This document shows positions 18,576 to 27,262 of a stretch of DNA of 64,000 nucleotides, piece by piece. Source of the stretch: an uncultured Paracoccaceae bacterium. Lineage in GTDB: Bacteria > Pseudomonadota > Alphaproteobacteria > Rhodobacterales > Rhodobacteraceae. A model generated the notes under the pieces. That model was not told the origin of the DNA and ran no database searches. It was given only the letters and a program-made list of their open reading frames with translations. The DNA is taken from positions 1-64,000 of the forward strand of contig CANLNM010000008.1 in the NCBI GenBank assembly GCA_947492475.1, given 5' to 3'. Made by a program: the position numbers and the translations under genes. The first letter of the stretch is position 1; every line of letters begins with the position of its first letter.

Positions 18576-19606
18576 TCGTTGTCCTATCCATGGCGGCGGC
18601 GATGTGGGGGATCGGCATCGTGATGAAAATCCCGATGCACATTCGCACAACGATGATTGCGGTGTTGTTTGGCGCTGTGATTTTGCTGCACCTGATCCTG
18701 CCGGATGGGCATCCGCTGCGTCAGGCAACCGGCGAATCCGCCGCGCTTTGGGTGATGTTGCTGGCATTTGGCACGATCATCTGGGGCTATGCCAAATTGG
18801 TGCGCCGCCTAAAGGCGCGCGCGATGCGTACCACCCCCGATATGGGGCCAACGCCGACATTTTCCGAGACAGAACTGGATCGTTATGCCCGCCATATCGT
18901 GCTGCGCGAATTGGGCGGCCCGGGGCAAAAGGCGCTGAAAAACGCGCGGGTTTTGGTGGTTGGGGCCGGGGGGCTTGGATCGCCGGCGCTGTTATATCTG
19001 GCCGCTGCTGGTGTGGGCACAATTGGGGTGATTGATGACGATGTGGTCGACAATTCAAACCTGCAACGTCAGGTGATCCATACGGATGCACAGATCGCCA
19101 CCCCCAAGGTGTTCTCTGCCCAAGCCGCGATGCTGGCCCAGAACCCACATATCGATGTGAAACCTTATCACCGACGCTTGAACGACGAGTCGGCTGAGGA
19201 TCTGTTTGCCGAATATGATCTGATCCTCGAAGGGTCGGATAATTTCGAAACCCGGTATCTGGTCAATCGGGTCGCGGCCAAATTGGGCAAACCGGTGATT
19301 GGTGCGGCCCTAACCCAATGGGAAGGCCAGATCAGCACCTATAATCCAGCCAATGGTGGGCCTTGCTATGAATGCATTTTCCCGACAGCCCCTGATCCGT
19401 CGCTTGCTCCGAATTGTTCCATCGCGGGGGTGATCGGCCCGTTGCCGGGGGTGGTTGGATCTCTGATGGCGGTTGAGGCCGTCAAACAGATCACCGGCGC
19501 TGGGCAGGGTTTGGCGGGGCGTATGCTGATCTATGATGCGCTTTATGCGGAAACACGGATCATGACGCTGAAACCACGGGCCGATTGCCCGATCTGCGGC
19601 GACTGA
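18572..19606 (+). CDS. HesA/MoeB/ThiF family adenylyltransferase with N-terminal membrane segments
   Basis: A 344-residue protein started at the GTG that overlaps the dut stop (GTGA). From about residue 98 it is a MoeB/ThiF-type E1-like enzyme: [18 protein letters not shown], the nucleotide loop GAGGLGS (131-137), [16 protein letters not shown], and two CxxC zinc pairs (CYEC and the C-terminal CPIC). Such enzymes adenylate the C-terminal glycine of a small sulfur carrier such as MoaD or ThiS. Residues 1-80 are unusual, with three hydrophobic stretches (about 1-18, 26-44 and 58-76), so the enzyme is probably held at the inner membrane. No rhodanese domain or carrier gene is near, so the partner is open. 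Confidence 0.88.
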   Translation: MIVVLSMAAAMWGIGIVMKIPMHIRTTMIAVLFGAVILLHLILPDGHPLRQATGESAALWVMLLAFGTIIWGYAKLVRRLKARAMRTTPDMGPTPTFSETELDRYARHIVLRELGGPGQKALKNARVLVVGAGGLGSPALLYLAAAGVGTIGVIDDDVVDNSNLQRQVIHTDAQIATPKVFSAQAAMLAQNPHIDVKPYHRRLNDESAEDLFAEYDLILEGSDNFETRYLVNRVAAKLGKPVIGAALTQWEGQISTYNPANGGPCYECIFPTAPDPSLAPNCSIAGVIGPLPGVVGSLMAVEAVKQITGAGQGLAGRMLIYDALYAETRIMTLKPRADCPICGD

Positions 19607-19730
19607 TCCCACCAATCGGTGCCGGGATCACGCGTCATATCGCGATGGTGATCCGCCTCGCGATTTTCTAACCACTTGGTCATGGTGTTCTGGCATAGGG
19701 ATGCCTAGATTCCGATCAAAGGAGATCACC

Positions 19731-21749
19731 ATGACCAACCCACTGCTTTCGGACTGGGACACACCGTTTGGATTGCCCCCGTATGATTTGATAGATGACG
19801 CGCATTTTTCACCCGCAGTGCAGGCCGGGATCGAACAGGCCCGCGCCAATATTGCGGCCATCACCGACAATCCCGATACACCCACATTTGCCAATACAAT
19901 CGACGCGTTGGAATTGGCGGATCAAAACCTGAACCGTGTTTTGGGCGCGTTTTATGGCATGGCAGGTGCGGACAGCAACGACGCCCGCGAAGCGTTGATG
20001 CGGGAATTTGCCCCAATCCTATCGGCGTATTCATCGGAAATTTCGTCCAATACCGCCCTGTTTGCGCGCATTGATGATCTGTGGGACCGGCGGGATGATC
20101 TGGATTTGAACGCCGAACAGCGCCGCGTTTTGATGTTGACCCATCGTGGATTTGTCCGTGGCGGCGCGCGTTTGGATGGTGAAAATTCGGATCGCTTAAC
20201 CGAGGTGAAATCGCGCCTGTCTGTGCTGGGAACAGAATTCACCCAAAACCTGCTGGCCGATGAACGCGACTGGCATATGGAACTGGATGCAGATGGCATC
20301 GCAGGTCTGCCGGATTTTCTGGTGGCGACCGCGCAATCTGCGGGCGCAGAAAAGGGCGTGGATGGCCCTGTTGTCACGCTGTCGCGGTCCTTGATTGTAC
20401 CGTTTTTGCAGTTTTCGACCCGTCGCGATCTGCGTGAACGGGCCTATCGCGCGTGGACATTGCGCGGGGCCAATGGCGGGAAAACCGACAATCGTGGCAT
20501 CGCCGCTGAAACCCTGAAATTGCGCCATGAACGGTCCAATTTGCTGGGCTATGACACGTTTGCAGATTTCAAACTGGAAACGGAAATGGCAGGCACGCCG
20601 GATGCGGTTCAAAATCTGCTGAAACAGGTCTGGGAACCCGCCAAAGCCGCCGCGCTAAAGGATGAGGCAATCCTGACGGATATGCTAAACGCGGACGGAC
20701 ATGACGGACGGTTAGAGCCGTGGGATTGGCGCTATTATTCGGAAAAACGTCGGCAAGCTGAACATGATTTGGATGAAGCGGAACTGAAACCATATCTGCA
20801 ATTGGACCGCATGATTGAGGCGTCCTTTGACTGCGCGAACCGGTTGTTTGGACTGGAATTCGAAGAAATTGACGCCCCGAAATACCATCCAGATGTGCGT
20901 ATCTGGAACATCACCCGCGATGGGCGGCACATGGCGACCTTTGTCGGGGATTACTTTGCGCGCGGATCAAAACGATCCGGTGCGTGGTGTGGTGCAATGC
21001 GATCCCAGCAAAAACTGGCCGGGGATATCCGCCCGATTGTCACCAATGTCTGCAACTTTGCCAAACCTGCCGCGGATGCGCCTGCGTTGTTGTCATATGA
21101 TGATGCGCGCACGTTGTTCCACGAATTTGGCCACGCATTGCATCACATCCTGTCGGACGTGACCTATGAAACCGTGTCCGGCACATCCGTTGCACGCGAT
21201 TTTGTTGAATTGCCCAGCCAGCTATATGAACATTGGTTAGAGGTGCCAGACGTATTGGCAAAATTCGCAACCCATGCAGAAACCGGCGCGCCAATGCCGC
21301 AGGACCTGCTGGACAAAGTGCTGGCCGCGGCCACCTATGATGCCGGGTTCAACACGGTGGAATATGTGGCGTCAGCCATGGTCGATCTGGCGTTTCATGA
21401 CGGGCCTGCGCCCGCAGATCCCATGCAAAAACAGGCTGAAGTTTTGGCCGAATTGGGCATGCCCCATGCCATCGGAATGCGCCATGCCACGCCGCAATTT
21501 GCCCATGTCTTTGCCGGGGATGGATATTCCTGCGGCTATTACAGCTATATGTGGTCCGAAGTTATGGATGCGGATGCGTTTGTCGCCTTTGAAGAGGCCG
21601 GTGGACCGTTTGATCCGAAAATGGCCAAGCGATTGGAAACACATATCCTGTCGGTGGGCGGATCGGTGGATGCGGCAGAGCTATACAAAGGGTTCCGGGG
21701 GCGGATGCCGGGCGTGGATGCATTGCTAAAAGGGCGTGGATTGGCCTAG
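19731..21749 (+). CDS. M3 family metallopeptidase (oligopeptidase A/Dcp type)
   Basis: A zinc peptidase that degrades short peptides, probably cytoplasmic because no signal peptide is seen. The ATG at 19731 sits behind AAAGGAGATCACC, giving 672 residues. The zinc motif HEFGH is at 464-468, within TLFHEFGHALHHILSDV, followed by the third-ligand region FVELPSQLYEHWL. The conserved C-terminal block FAHVFAGDGYSCGYYSYMWSEVMDADAF marks the Dcp/oligopeptidase A subgroup. Distinguishing PrlC-like endopeptidase from dipeptidyl carboxypeptidase activity is not possible here. It converges on the CDF transporter gene with three bases between. Confidence 0.93.
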   Translation: MTNPLLSDWDTPFGLPPYDLIDDAHFSPAVQAGIEQARANIAAITDNPDTPTFANTIDALELADQNLNRVLGAFYGMAGADSNDAREALMREFAPILSAYSSEISSNTALFARIDDLWDRRDDLDLNAEQRRVLMLTHRGFVRGGARLDGENSDRLTEVKSRLSVLGTEFTQNLLADERDWHMELDADGIAGLPDFLVATAQSAGAEKGVDGPVVTLSRSLIVPFLQFSTRRDLRERAYRAWTLRGANGGKTDNRGIAAETLKLRHERSNLLGYDTFADFKLETEMAGTPDAVQNLLKQVWEPAKAAALKDEAILTDMLNADGHDGRLEPWDWRYYSEKRRQAEHDLDEAELKPYLQLDRMIEASFDCANRLFGLEFEEIDAPKYHPDVRIWNITRDGRHMATFVGDYFARGSKRSGAWCGAMRSQQKLAGDIRPIVTNVCNFAKPAADAPALLSYDDARTLFHEFGHALHHILSDVTYETVSGTSVARDFVELPSQLYEHWLEVPDVLAKFATHAETGAPMPQDLLDKVLAAATYDAGFNTVEYVASAMVDLAFHDGPAPADPMQKQAEVLAELGMPHAIGMRHATPQFAHVFAGDGYSCGYYSYMWSEVMDADAFVAFEEAGGPFDPKMAKRLETHILSVGGSVDAAELYKGFRGRMPGVDALLKGRGLA

Positions 21750-21752
21750 CGG

Positions 21753-22655
21753 CTATCGCGTATCTTCGGGGTGTTTGGTCACCCCAACAGGGTCTTTGTG
21801 GATCAACACATCAGCGCGCGGATGGGCCTTTACGATGGCCCGCCGCAACGCCGCGCCAATGGCATGGGCCTCTTCCAGGGTCTGGCTGCCGTCCAATTCG
21901 ATATGCATGTTCACAAACATGCGGCTGCCAGAGGTGCGGGTTTTCAGGTCGTGGTGGCCATGCACGCCGGGGAAATCTTGGACGATATTGCAGATGTCCT
22001 GAATGACCGCCGGATCAGCGCGCCGATCCATCAGCGCATCCCACGCGCCTTTTCCGACACGCAGCGCCCCGATGGCCAATAGGGCCGCCGCACCAAGCGC
22101 CACATAGGAATCCACCCGCATAAACCCGATTTGCGCCGCATATAGCGCGATAATCGCGCCAAAGTTTGGCACCAAATCCCCGAGGTAATGCAGGCTGTCG
22201 GCCTTGACCACGCGGCTGCCGGTTTTGCGCGCCACATAGCGTTGCCACGCCACCAATGCCAGCGTGACGCAGATCGAAAACACCATCACGGCGATGCCGC
22301 GATTGGTTTCCTGAACCGGCTGCGGGGTGCTGGCGAATAGGCGCATCACCGCAACGCCCGCGATGATCCCGGCGGATGTCAGGATAAACAGGCATTGCGC
22401 CAAGGCGGCCAAATCTTCGGCTGAGGAATGCCCAAAGGCGTGGTCTTCGTCTGCGGGTTTGGCGGCATAGGCAATCGCAGCCAAACCGGCGATCGACATC
22501 AACAAATCCAATGCAGAATCCGCCAAAGTGGCGGCAATCGACAACGACGCCGTTTCCCCCAAGGCCCACATTTTTGCCATGACCAAAACAAACGCGACCG
22601 TGACCGAAAAAACCCCGGCGGATATGTTTAGTTTTGACTCGGTTTGGTTGGGCAT
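21753..22655 (-). CDS. Cation diffusion facilitator (CDF) family transporter
   Basis: A 300-residue inner-membrane protein expected to export divalent metals (Zn, Fe, Co or Mn) against protons. The N-terminal domain has six predicted helices, with ADSALD in helix 2 and KADSLHYLGD in helix 5 supplying the Asp/His metal site (DxxxD and DxxxD-like patterns). HAFGHSSAEDLAAL lies in the loop before helix 3. The cytoplasmic C-terminal domain is seen as PGVHGHHDLKTRTSGSRMFVNMHIELDG. It resembles the FieF/YiiP branch. Metal preference is not clear. The gene is followed head-to-tail by the SH3 gene. Confidence 0.92.
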   Translation of the reverse strand: MPNQTESKLNISAGVFSVTVAFVLVMAKMWALGETASLSIAATLADSALDLLMSIAGLAAIAYAAKPADEDHAFGHSSAEDLAALAQCLFILTSAGIIAGVAVMRLFASTPQPVQETNRGIAVMVFSICVTLALVAWQRYVARKTGSRVVKADSLHYLGDLVPNFGAIIALYAAQIGFMRVDSYVALGAAALLAIGALRVGKGAWDALMDRRADPAVIQDICNIVQDFPGVHGHHDLKTRTSGSRMFVNMHIELDGSQTLEEAHAIGAALRRAIVKAHPRADVLIHKDPVGVTKHPEDTR

Positions 22656-22681
22656 ATTCTCAGCTACCTCGGCGGATATCG

Positions 22682-23191
22682 CTAGTCGAGGATTTCATCG
22701 GCGCGCACGCCCCAATAGGCGCCTTTGCGGGCCCAGCCCCGGTGACCGTCGGCCGATAATTGGCACCAGTCCAATGAACATTCGCCAATCCGGGCGATCA
22801 CACCCTGTTGCAAAACCGCGTTTTGGGGAGCATCCGCTGTGGGGCGGGCCAAGAGCGGCAAATCGGGTTGATCAATGATCACCGTGCGCGTCCCCGACAG
22901 CAATGCGTAATGGACCCAACCCCCAAAACCGTCGCGATCAATCACCCGACGCCAATGGCCATATTCAGCCGTTACCTGCAGCGGCATATTGCGCCGCACA
23001 AACACCCAATCGATCCGATGCGACAAGGATGGACCGCGTCGCACATTGCCTTCTGCGGCTTTTAGCGACACGAATCGCGGGATTGGCAAATTGGTTTCCG
23101 ACCCAACCTCTTGGGCGCGCAGGTCAGTCGCGGAATGGGGAACAATCAGTGCAAAAGCGAGTAAAATCCCCGCCAGACGAGCCATGGTCAT
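22682..23191 (-). CDS. Secreted SH3-domain protein
   Basis: A 169-residue protein with a cleavable signal peptide (about residues 1-26, ending near LRAQ). Two bacterial SH3-like repeats of the SH3_4 type follow: VSLKAAEGNVRRGPSLSHRIDWVFVRRNMPLQV and, later, LLARPTADAPQNAVLQQGVIARI, with WCQLSADGHRGWARKGAYWGV at the end. Such periplasmic proteins are thought to bind peptidoglycan. The ATG at 23191 follows AGGA with seven bases spacing. The gene lies upstream of the CDF gene on the same strand but in the reverse order of transcription (it is transcribed after it is divergent from the dehydrogenase), so the two may share a promoter at 23.2 kb. Confidence 0.85.
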   Translation of the reverse strand: MTMARLAGILLAFALIVPHSATDLRAQEVGSETNLPIPRFVSLKAAEGNVRRGPSLSHRIDWVFVRRNMPLQVTAEYGHWRRVIDRDGFGGWVHYALLSGTRTVIIDQPDLPLLARPTADAPQNAVLQQGVIARIGECSLDWCQLSADGHRGWARKGAYWGVRADEILD

Positions 23192-23211
23192 CGTCTTTTC
23201 CTGTCTTGATA

Positions 23212-23298
23212 ATGTCTACTCGGCTGCGGTCGTTATTGTGGTGGGTTCTTGTGGTCGCCGCGCTTGGGGTGCAAGGTGCCATGGAAGGTCACAAATGA
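23212..23298 (+). CDS. Possible 28-residue single-helix membrane peptide (leader ORF)
   Basis: A 28-codon frame starts at the ATG at 23212 and encodes a peptide with basic residues (MSTRLR) followed by one hydrophobic stretch (SLLWWVLVVAALGV) and a short polar tail. Its stop overlaps the ATG at 23295 (ATGA), which is an in-frame upstream start of the dehydrogenase, so coupling is possible. There is no clear ribosome site, and it could be chance. I recognise no family. Confidence 0.3.
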   Translation: MSTRLRSLLWWVLVVAALGVQGAMEGHK

Positions 23299-23318
23299 AA
23301 AGAAGACTGGAGGCATTG

Positions 23319-24305
23319 ATGCCAACCAAAGATCTGAGTGTTGTTGTCACGCGACGGTTGCCCGAACCGGTTGAAACCCGCATGACCGAGCTGTTCAACG
23401 TGGAATTGCGCGACACGGATACGCCCATGACCCGCGCAGAATTGGCCGCGGCAATGCAGCGCGCGGATGTGTTGGTGCCCACGCTCAGTGATCGGATCGA
23501 CGTTGAGTTGCTGGATCAGGCCGGGGATCAGTTGCGGTTGATCGCAAATTACGGCGCAGGGGTGGATCATATTGATGTGAATGCTGCGCGCGAACGCGGG
23601 ATTTTTGTGTCCAACACGCCGGGGGTCATGACCGAAGACACGGCAGACATGACGCTGGCCTTGATCATTTCAGTGACCCGTCGACTGCCCGAAGGCGTGG
23701 CCCGGATCCAAGGTGGCAAATGGACCGGTTGGTCGCCCAATGCGCTGTTGGGGGGGCGTATTTCTGGACGTCGGCTGGGCATTTTGGGCATGGGGCGGAT
23801 CGGGCAGGCGGTTGCGCGGCGTGCCCAAGCCTTTGGAATGCAAGTGCATTATCACAACCGTCGTCGTTTGCGCCCTGAAACCGAACAAGATTTGGGGGCA
23901 ACCTATTGGGACAGTCTGGACCAGATGGTTGCGCGTATGGATGTGATTTCAATCAATTGTCCACACACGCCATCGACGTTCCATTTGATGAATGCCCGTC
24001 GTTTGAAATTGATGAAACCGTCGGCTGTGATCGTCAACACGTCGCGGGGTGAAGTGATTGACGAAAATGCGCTGACACGGATGTTGAGGGCAGGCGAAAT
24101 CGCCGGGGCTGGGCTGGATGTGTTTGAACACGGGTCGGAATTTAACCCGCATCTGCGTCAATTGCCCAACGTGGTGCTGTTACCGCATATGGGATCCGCT
24201 ACGGTCGAAGGCCGTATTGAAATGGGGGAAAAAGTGCTGATCAACATCAAGACGTTTGATGATGGTCATAGGCCGCCGGATTTGGTTTTGCCGACGGTGA
24301 TCTAG
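23319..24305 (+). CDS. D-2-hydroxyacid dehydrogenase (glyoxylate/hydroxypyruvate reductase-like)
   Basis: A 328-residue NAD(P)-dependent oxidoreductase when started at the ATG at 23319, which has GGAGG five bases upstream; an ATG at 23295 would add eight residues. The dinucleotide fold GMGRIGQAVARRA follows RRLGIL, and the active-site triad is present as Arg in NTSRGEV, Glu in DVFEHGSEF and His in LLPHMGSAT. YGAGVDHIDVNAARERGI is the substrate-side loop. The pattern is that of D-glycerate dehydrogenase/glyoxylate reductases. The exact 2-keto acid is not certain. It is divergent from the SH3 gene. Confidence 0.88.
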   Translation: MPTKDLSVVVTRRLPEPVETRMTELFNVELRDTDTPMTRAELAAAMQRADVLVPTLSDRIDVELLDQAGDQLRLIANYGAGVDHIDVNAARERGIFVSNTPGVMTEDTADMTLALIISVTRRLPEGVARIQGGKWTGWSPNALLGGRISGRRLGILGMGRIGQAVARRAQAFGMQVHYHNRRRLRPETEQDLGATYWDSLDQMVARMDVISINCPHTPSTFHLMNARRLKLMKPSAVIVNTSRGEVIDENALTRMLRAGEIAGAGLDVFEHGSEFNPHLRQLPNVVLLPHMGSATVEGRIEMGEKVLINIKTFDDGHRPPDLVLPTVI

Positions 24306-24333
24306 CCCACGATGATCTAGCTCCGATGATCTA
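24300..24333 (+). repeat. Short tandem repeat at the end of the dehydrogenase gene
   Basis: ATCTA(G) occurs three times at 14-15 base spacing (24300, 24315 and 24329), each preceded by GATG or GTG. The first copy contains the dehydrogenase stop codon. It looks like a small local duplication that reiterated the gene's last codons. Confidence 0.5.
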
Positions 24334-24482
24334 AGGGGCCGTGGATTTGAAAGGTCCGCCATTGATCACAAGCGGGCCTGTTCTTTTTATTGTGGTGTCA
24401 TTTAGGGCGCATTGAAATTGCAATTCGCACCCACGGGCCCGCGTAATAACGGGTCCAGCATGACATGCCCCATCAGCAACGC

Positions 24483-24617
24483 TTAGCGCGCGTTTGACAG
24501 GTCCGGTACAAAGACCGGTGAATTGTAATTGCGACTAGAAACCACATCTTGTGGTGCTGCACCGCAAGCGGACAACATCGTCGCACAGCATAAGGCTGCG
24601 ACTAAAATACGTGACAT
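24483..24617 (-). CDS. Predicted 44-residue lipoprotein
   Basis: This gene is too short for common ORF cutoffs. The ATG at 24617 is preceded by GAAAGAG at a proper distance. The product has a short hydrophobic signal (SRILVAALCCATM) and a clear lipobox LSAC with the lipidated Cys18, leaving a 27-residue mature peptide with SSRNYNSPVFVPDL. The arrangement is that of entericidin-like or other small outer-membrane lipoproteins. I do not recognise the mature part. It sits in an otherwise gene-free stretch of over 400 bases between the dehydrogenase and the pirin gene, and is preceded by an AT-rich segment (24660-24690) that could be its promoter. Confidence 0.72.
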   Translation of the reverse strand: MSRILVAALCCATMLSACGAAPQDVVSSRNYNSPVFVPDLSNAR

Positions 24618-24738
24618 AACTGCTCTTTCTCAAGTGACCCATTTTTTGGGCCTTACCCACACGTTAGCATATTTTTTTGGATGATGAAAGTGGTACAGAA
24701 CCGGCTGTGGCGGCGCTGCACCAGTTATTAACAAGGGC

Positions 24739-25650
24739 TTAACGGGTGTCTTTGATAAAGGTGCCTTGGCGCAGTTCCTTGATGGCTTGCATCAATTCCG
24801 CCTTGGAATTCATCACAATGGGACCGTGCCACGCCACAGGTTCACGGATGGGGCGGCCCGTTATCAGCAAAAACCGCATCCCTTCGGGGCCTGCCTGAAC
24901 AGAAATTTCATCACCCGCATCGAATCGCACCAATGTGCGTTCGCCGGTTAAATCCTGAAACGATAATTCCTGTCCGTTGAATTCTTTTTCAACCTGAATA
25001 CCCACCGGCGCAGAGGCATTGGCAAAGCTGCCTGATCCGGCAAAAACATAGGCCATTGCATTGGCGCGCGTGTCCACGGGGATCACTTTGTGACGGCCTG
25101 CGGGGATCGAAATATCAACGATCAACGGGTTGGCCGCGACCCCATCCACCGGCCCGGTTTTGCCCCAGAATTCCCCGGTGATGATTTTGGCGGTTGATCC
25201 GTCTTCTTCGCCTTCTATTGGTAAATCGGCGGCGCCAATGTCCTGATACCGGGGATCGGTCATTTTCAGATGGGCCGGTAAATTGGCCCAAAGCTGAAAC
25301 CCATGCATCGCCCCCGCAGCATTCCCGCGTGGCATTTCCTGATGCATGATCCCGGATCCGGCGGTCATCCACTGCACCGACCCTGCGCCCAGCACACCTG
25401 TATTTCCCAGGCTGTCTTGGTGTTCGACTTCGCCATCCAGAACATAGGTGATGGTTTCGATCCCGCGATGGGGATGCCATGGAAACCCTTTCTGAAAATC
25501 CGCAGGATTGTCGCTGCCGAAATGGTCCATCAACAAAAACGGATCGGTCAAACTGCTGTCGCCAAATCCAAACAACCGATCCAGTTTAACGCCTGCGCCC
25601 TCAATTGTGGGCTGGCCGATCATGGTTTGCGCAATAGGACGTATTGTCAT
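24739..25650 (-). CDS. Pirin family protein
   Basis: A 303-residue double-cupin protein. The N-terminal cupin has the pirin metal ligands His59 and His61 (FPWHPHRGIETITYVL) and His103 and Glu105 (IMHQEMP), matching human pirin's spacing. The C-terminal cupin (TGRPIREPVAWHGPIVMNS) is of the Pirin_C type. Bacterial pirins such as YhhW act as quercetin 2,3-dioxygenase in vitro; their cellular role is poorly known. The start has the site AAAGGAGCGATGAC. It stands alone on the minus strand. Confidence 0.93.
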   Translation of the reverse strand: MTIRPIAQTMIGQPTIEGAGVKLDRLFGFGDSSLTDPFLLMDHFGSDNPADFQKGFPWHPHRGIETITYVLDGEVEHQDSLGNTGVLGAGSVQWMTAGSGIMHQEMPRGNAAGAMHGFQLWANLPAHLKMTDPRYQDIGAADLPIEGEEDGSTAKIITGEFWGKTGPVDGVAANPLIVDISIPAGRHKVIPVDTRANAMAYVFAGSGSFANASAPVGIQVEKEFNGQELSFQDLTGERTLVRFDAGDEISVQAGPEGMRFLLITGRPIREPVAWHGPIVMNSKAELMQAIKELRQGTFIKDTR

Positions 25651-25743
25651 GTCATCGCTCCTTTGACCTAGAATATAGGGTGCAATTTTGCGTTAACATC
25701 CCACGTTTGCGCACCGAAGCTGTGTTGCCGTGAACCGTTTGTC

Positions 25744-26382
25744 TTAGCCCCAGCGCGTCGGAAGCGACGTCGTTTCATTCAAAATGCTGCGATAATGTTT
25801 CATGGCATGGGCGGGAAAACGGCGTTTTTTGGCGGGGCTCAGCAGATGAATTTTACCCATATGGCTAAAGCTGGGGGGCATGCCCGGCACCAGATCGTCA
25901 CTGCGGTTGATGATCAGCAGTTTTTCGTCGTGTTTCACAGCACCTTTGATGAATTTCGGGCGCGGGGCGGCAAAACAAATCGCGGGCGCGCCATAGGTGC
26001 GACATAGGATTTGCGCCGATGCGGCACCCAGAGAATGGCCAATGATCAATTTGGGCTTTTTGTTCAGTCCGCTGAGCCACGTGGTCAGCACCCGTGAATA
26101 AGACAGGAAGCCTTGATGCCAAGTGGTCCCGCTGGTGCCTTTTTCGGTTTTGTCACCGCTGAGCGCTAGTTTCACATTCCCGAGGTTCAGCACCCGCAGA
26201 TTGAACCGTATATAATCGCGAATGGAATTTGACCCCGGCAGCAATAGGATGTCGCCGTCTAGGAAATGGCCCTGAACGTCGGCATCCGGGCAGGAATGCA
26301 GGATACGCGGGCTGTTGATCCCAGAGGGGCTATAGCTTGCTTCGGCCAAAATGGCGGCGTCTTTGATGGACATGCTGGGCAT
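25744..26382 (-). CDS. Class 3 lipase-like alpha/beta hydrolase
   Basis: A 212-residue protein with the nucleophile elbow GHSLG at 115-119 (Ser117) in LIIGHSLGAASAQILC. The segment INRSDDLVPGMPP supplies the Asp and MKHYRSIL probably the His of the triad. This is the lipase_3 fold seen in fungal triacylglycerol lipases. No signal peptide is visible; the N-terminus (SIKDAAILAEASY) is that of intracellular members. The ATG at 26382 follows AAGGAGCGTATT. Substrate is unknown. Confidence 0.8.
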   Translation of the reverse strand: MPSMSIKDAAILAEASYSPSGINSPRILHSCPDADVQGHFLDGDILLLPGSNSIRDYIRFNLRVLNLGNVKLALSGDKTEKGTSGTTWHQGFLSYSRVLTTWLSGLNKKPKLIIGHSLGAASAQILCRTYGAPAICFAAPRPKFIKGAVKHDEKLLIINRSDDLVPGMPPSFSHMGKIHLLSPAKKRRFPAHAMKHYRSILNETTSLPTRWG

Positions 26383-26610
26383 AATACGCTCCTTAAATAG
26401 GGGGATTAGGCGCGGATGCGGCGGGTTTGTCCAGTCAGGTTGCCCTGACCTAGTGCTGGCGTCTGGAACGTTAGGGAACGGGTCCGTTTATGGATTGTCA
26501 GCCTATCCGTACATCAAGAAGTGCAGGCAGTATTGGCAAAATTTATTGCGCAATTTCAGATAAGCATTTACCAATCTGGAAATCATAAACAATTGATTGG
26601 GAAAGAAATC

Positions 26611-27186
26611 ATGAAGCTAATCAAAACGAGTTTGGTATTTACCTTTTTGTTCATTTCTACGTTGATGGTCGCGCCGGTTGCGGCGCTGGCAACCACGTTG
26701 AACTACACAATCAGCGGAACTGGTTCGGGTAGTTTAGACGGCAACGCATTTTCCAATGCAGAATTTACATTTTCGCTGACCGGTGACAGCGAAAACTTGT
26801 CCAGCAACATTTTGAACCCGCTGGATTCTGCGACGTTTTCCATCGCAGGTGTTGGATCCGGCACATTCCATCTCGCAACACGAATTGGCGCAATCGGGAG
26901 TGTGGTTTTCTTTAGCCGCGGCAGCGGTTTAGACCTCTTTGATTTCTTTACAGACGCTACCGCTGACTTGTCATCCGCATTTACAGTATCGGGAACTGGG
27001 GGGGCATTTGCCTTGAACCAGTTCAACGATGTCGCAACATCGGCAGGCGCATTGGGGTTTGATTCCGCATCGGGCATTACCTTCTCTTCAGAGGCGCTTC
27101 CGCCCGTGCCACTGCCAGCGACAGCTTGGATGTTGTTTGCAGGCTTGGGCGGACTGGCCGCGTTTAAGCGTCGTAAAACAGCTTAA
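26611..27186 (+). CDS. Secreted VPLPA-CTERM sorting-domain protein
   Basis: A 191-residue exported protein. Residues 1-28 form a signal peptide. The middle is a Gly/Ser/Thr/Ala-rich beta-type region with no enzyme motif. The C-terminus carries VPLPA at 166-170, a hydrophobic stretch (TAWMLFAGLGGLAAF) and a KRRK tail, the tripartite exosortase signal TIGR03370. Such proteins are cut by a partner exosortase (XrtD) and go to the cell surface or the polymer matrix. The gene is more AT-rich than its neighbours, as is the 228-base leader upstream. The start at 26611 follows GGGAAAGAAATC. No exosortase is in the window. Confidence 0.85.
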   Translation: MKLIKTSLVFTFLFISTLMVAPVAALATTLNYTISGTGSGSLDGNAFSNAEFTFSLTGDSENLSSNILNPLDSATFSIAGVGSGTFHLATRIGAIGSVVFFSRGSGLDLFDFFTDATADLSSAFTVSGTGGAFALNQFNDVATSAGALGFDSASGITFSSEALPPVPLPATAWMLFAGLGGLAAFKRRKTA

Positions 27187-27203
27187 CGCCGATCATAAAT
27201 GAC

Positions 27204-27244
27204 AAAAAACAGCCCGCGGCACTCTGTGTTCGCGGGCTGTTTTT
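27204..27244. terminator. Bidirectional terminator between the VPLPA-CTERM gene and panB
   Basis: A 14-bp inverted repeat (AAAAACAGCCCGCG and CGCGGGCTGTTTTT, 12-base loop) is flanked by A's on one side and T's on the other. It can therefore end transcription of both convergent genes. Confidence 0.88.
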
Positions 27245-27262
27245 GTTTAGTGATGTTTTGGA

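Noticed and set aside
19543-19683. 46-codon minus-strand frame (starting MTKWLENREADHH) in the gap after the MoeB-like gene
   Set aside because: No ribosome site and nearly half lies antisense to the MoeB-like gene, so chance is more likely.
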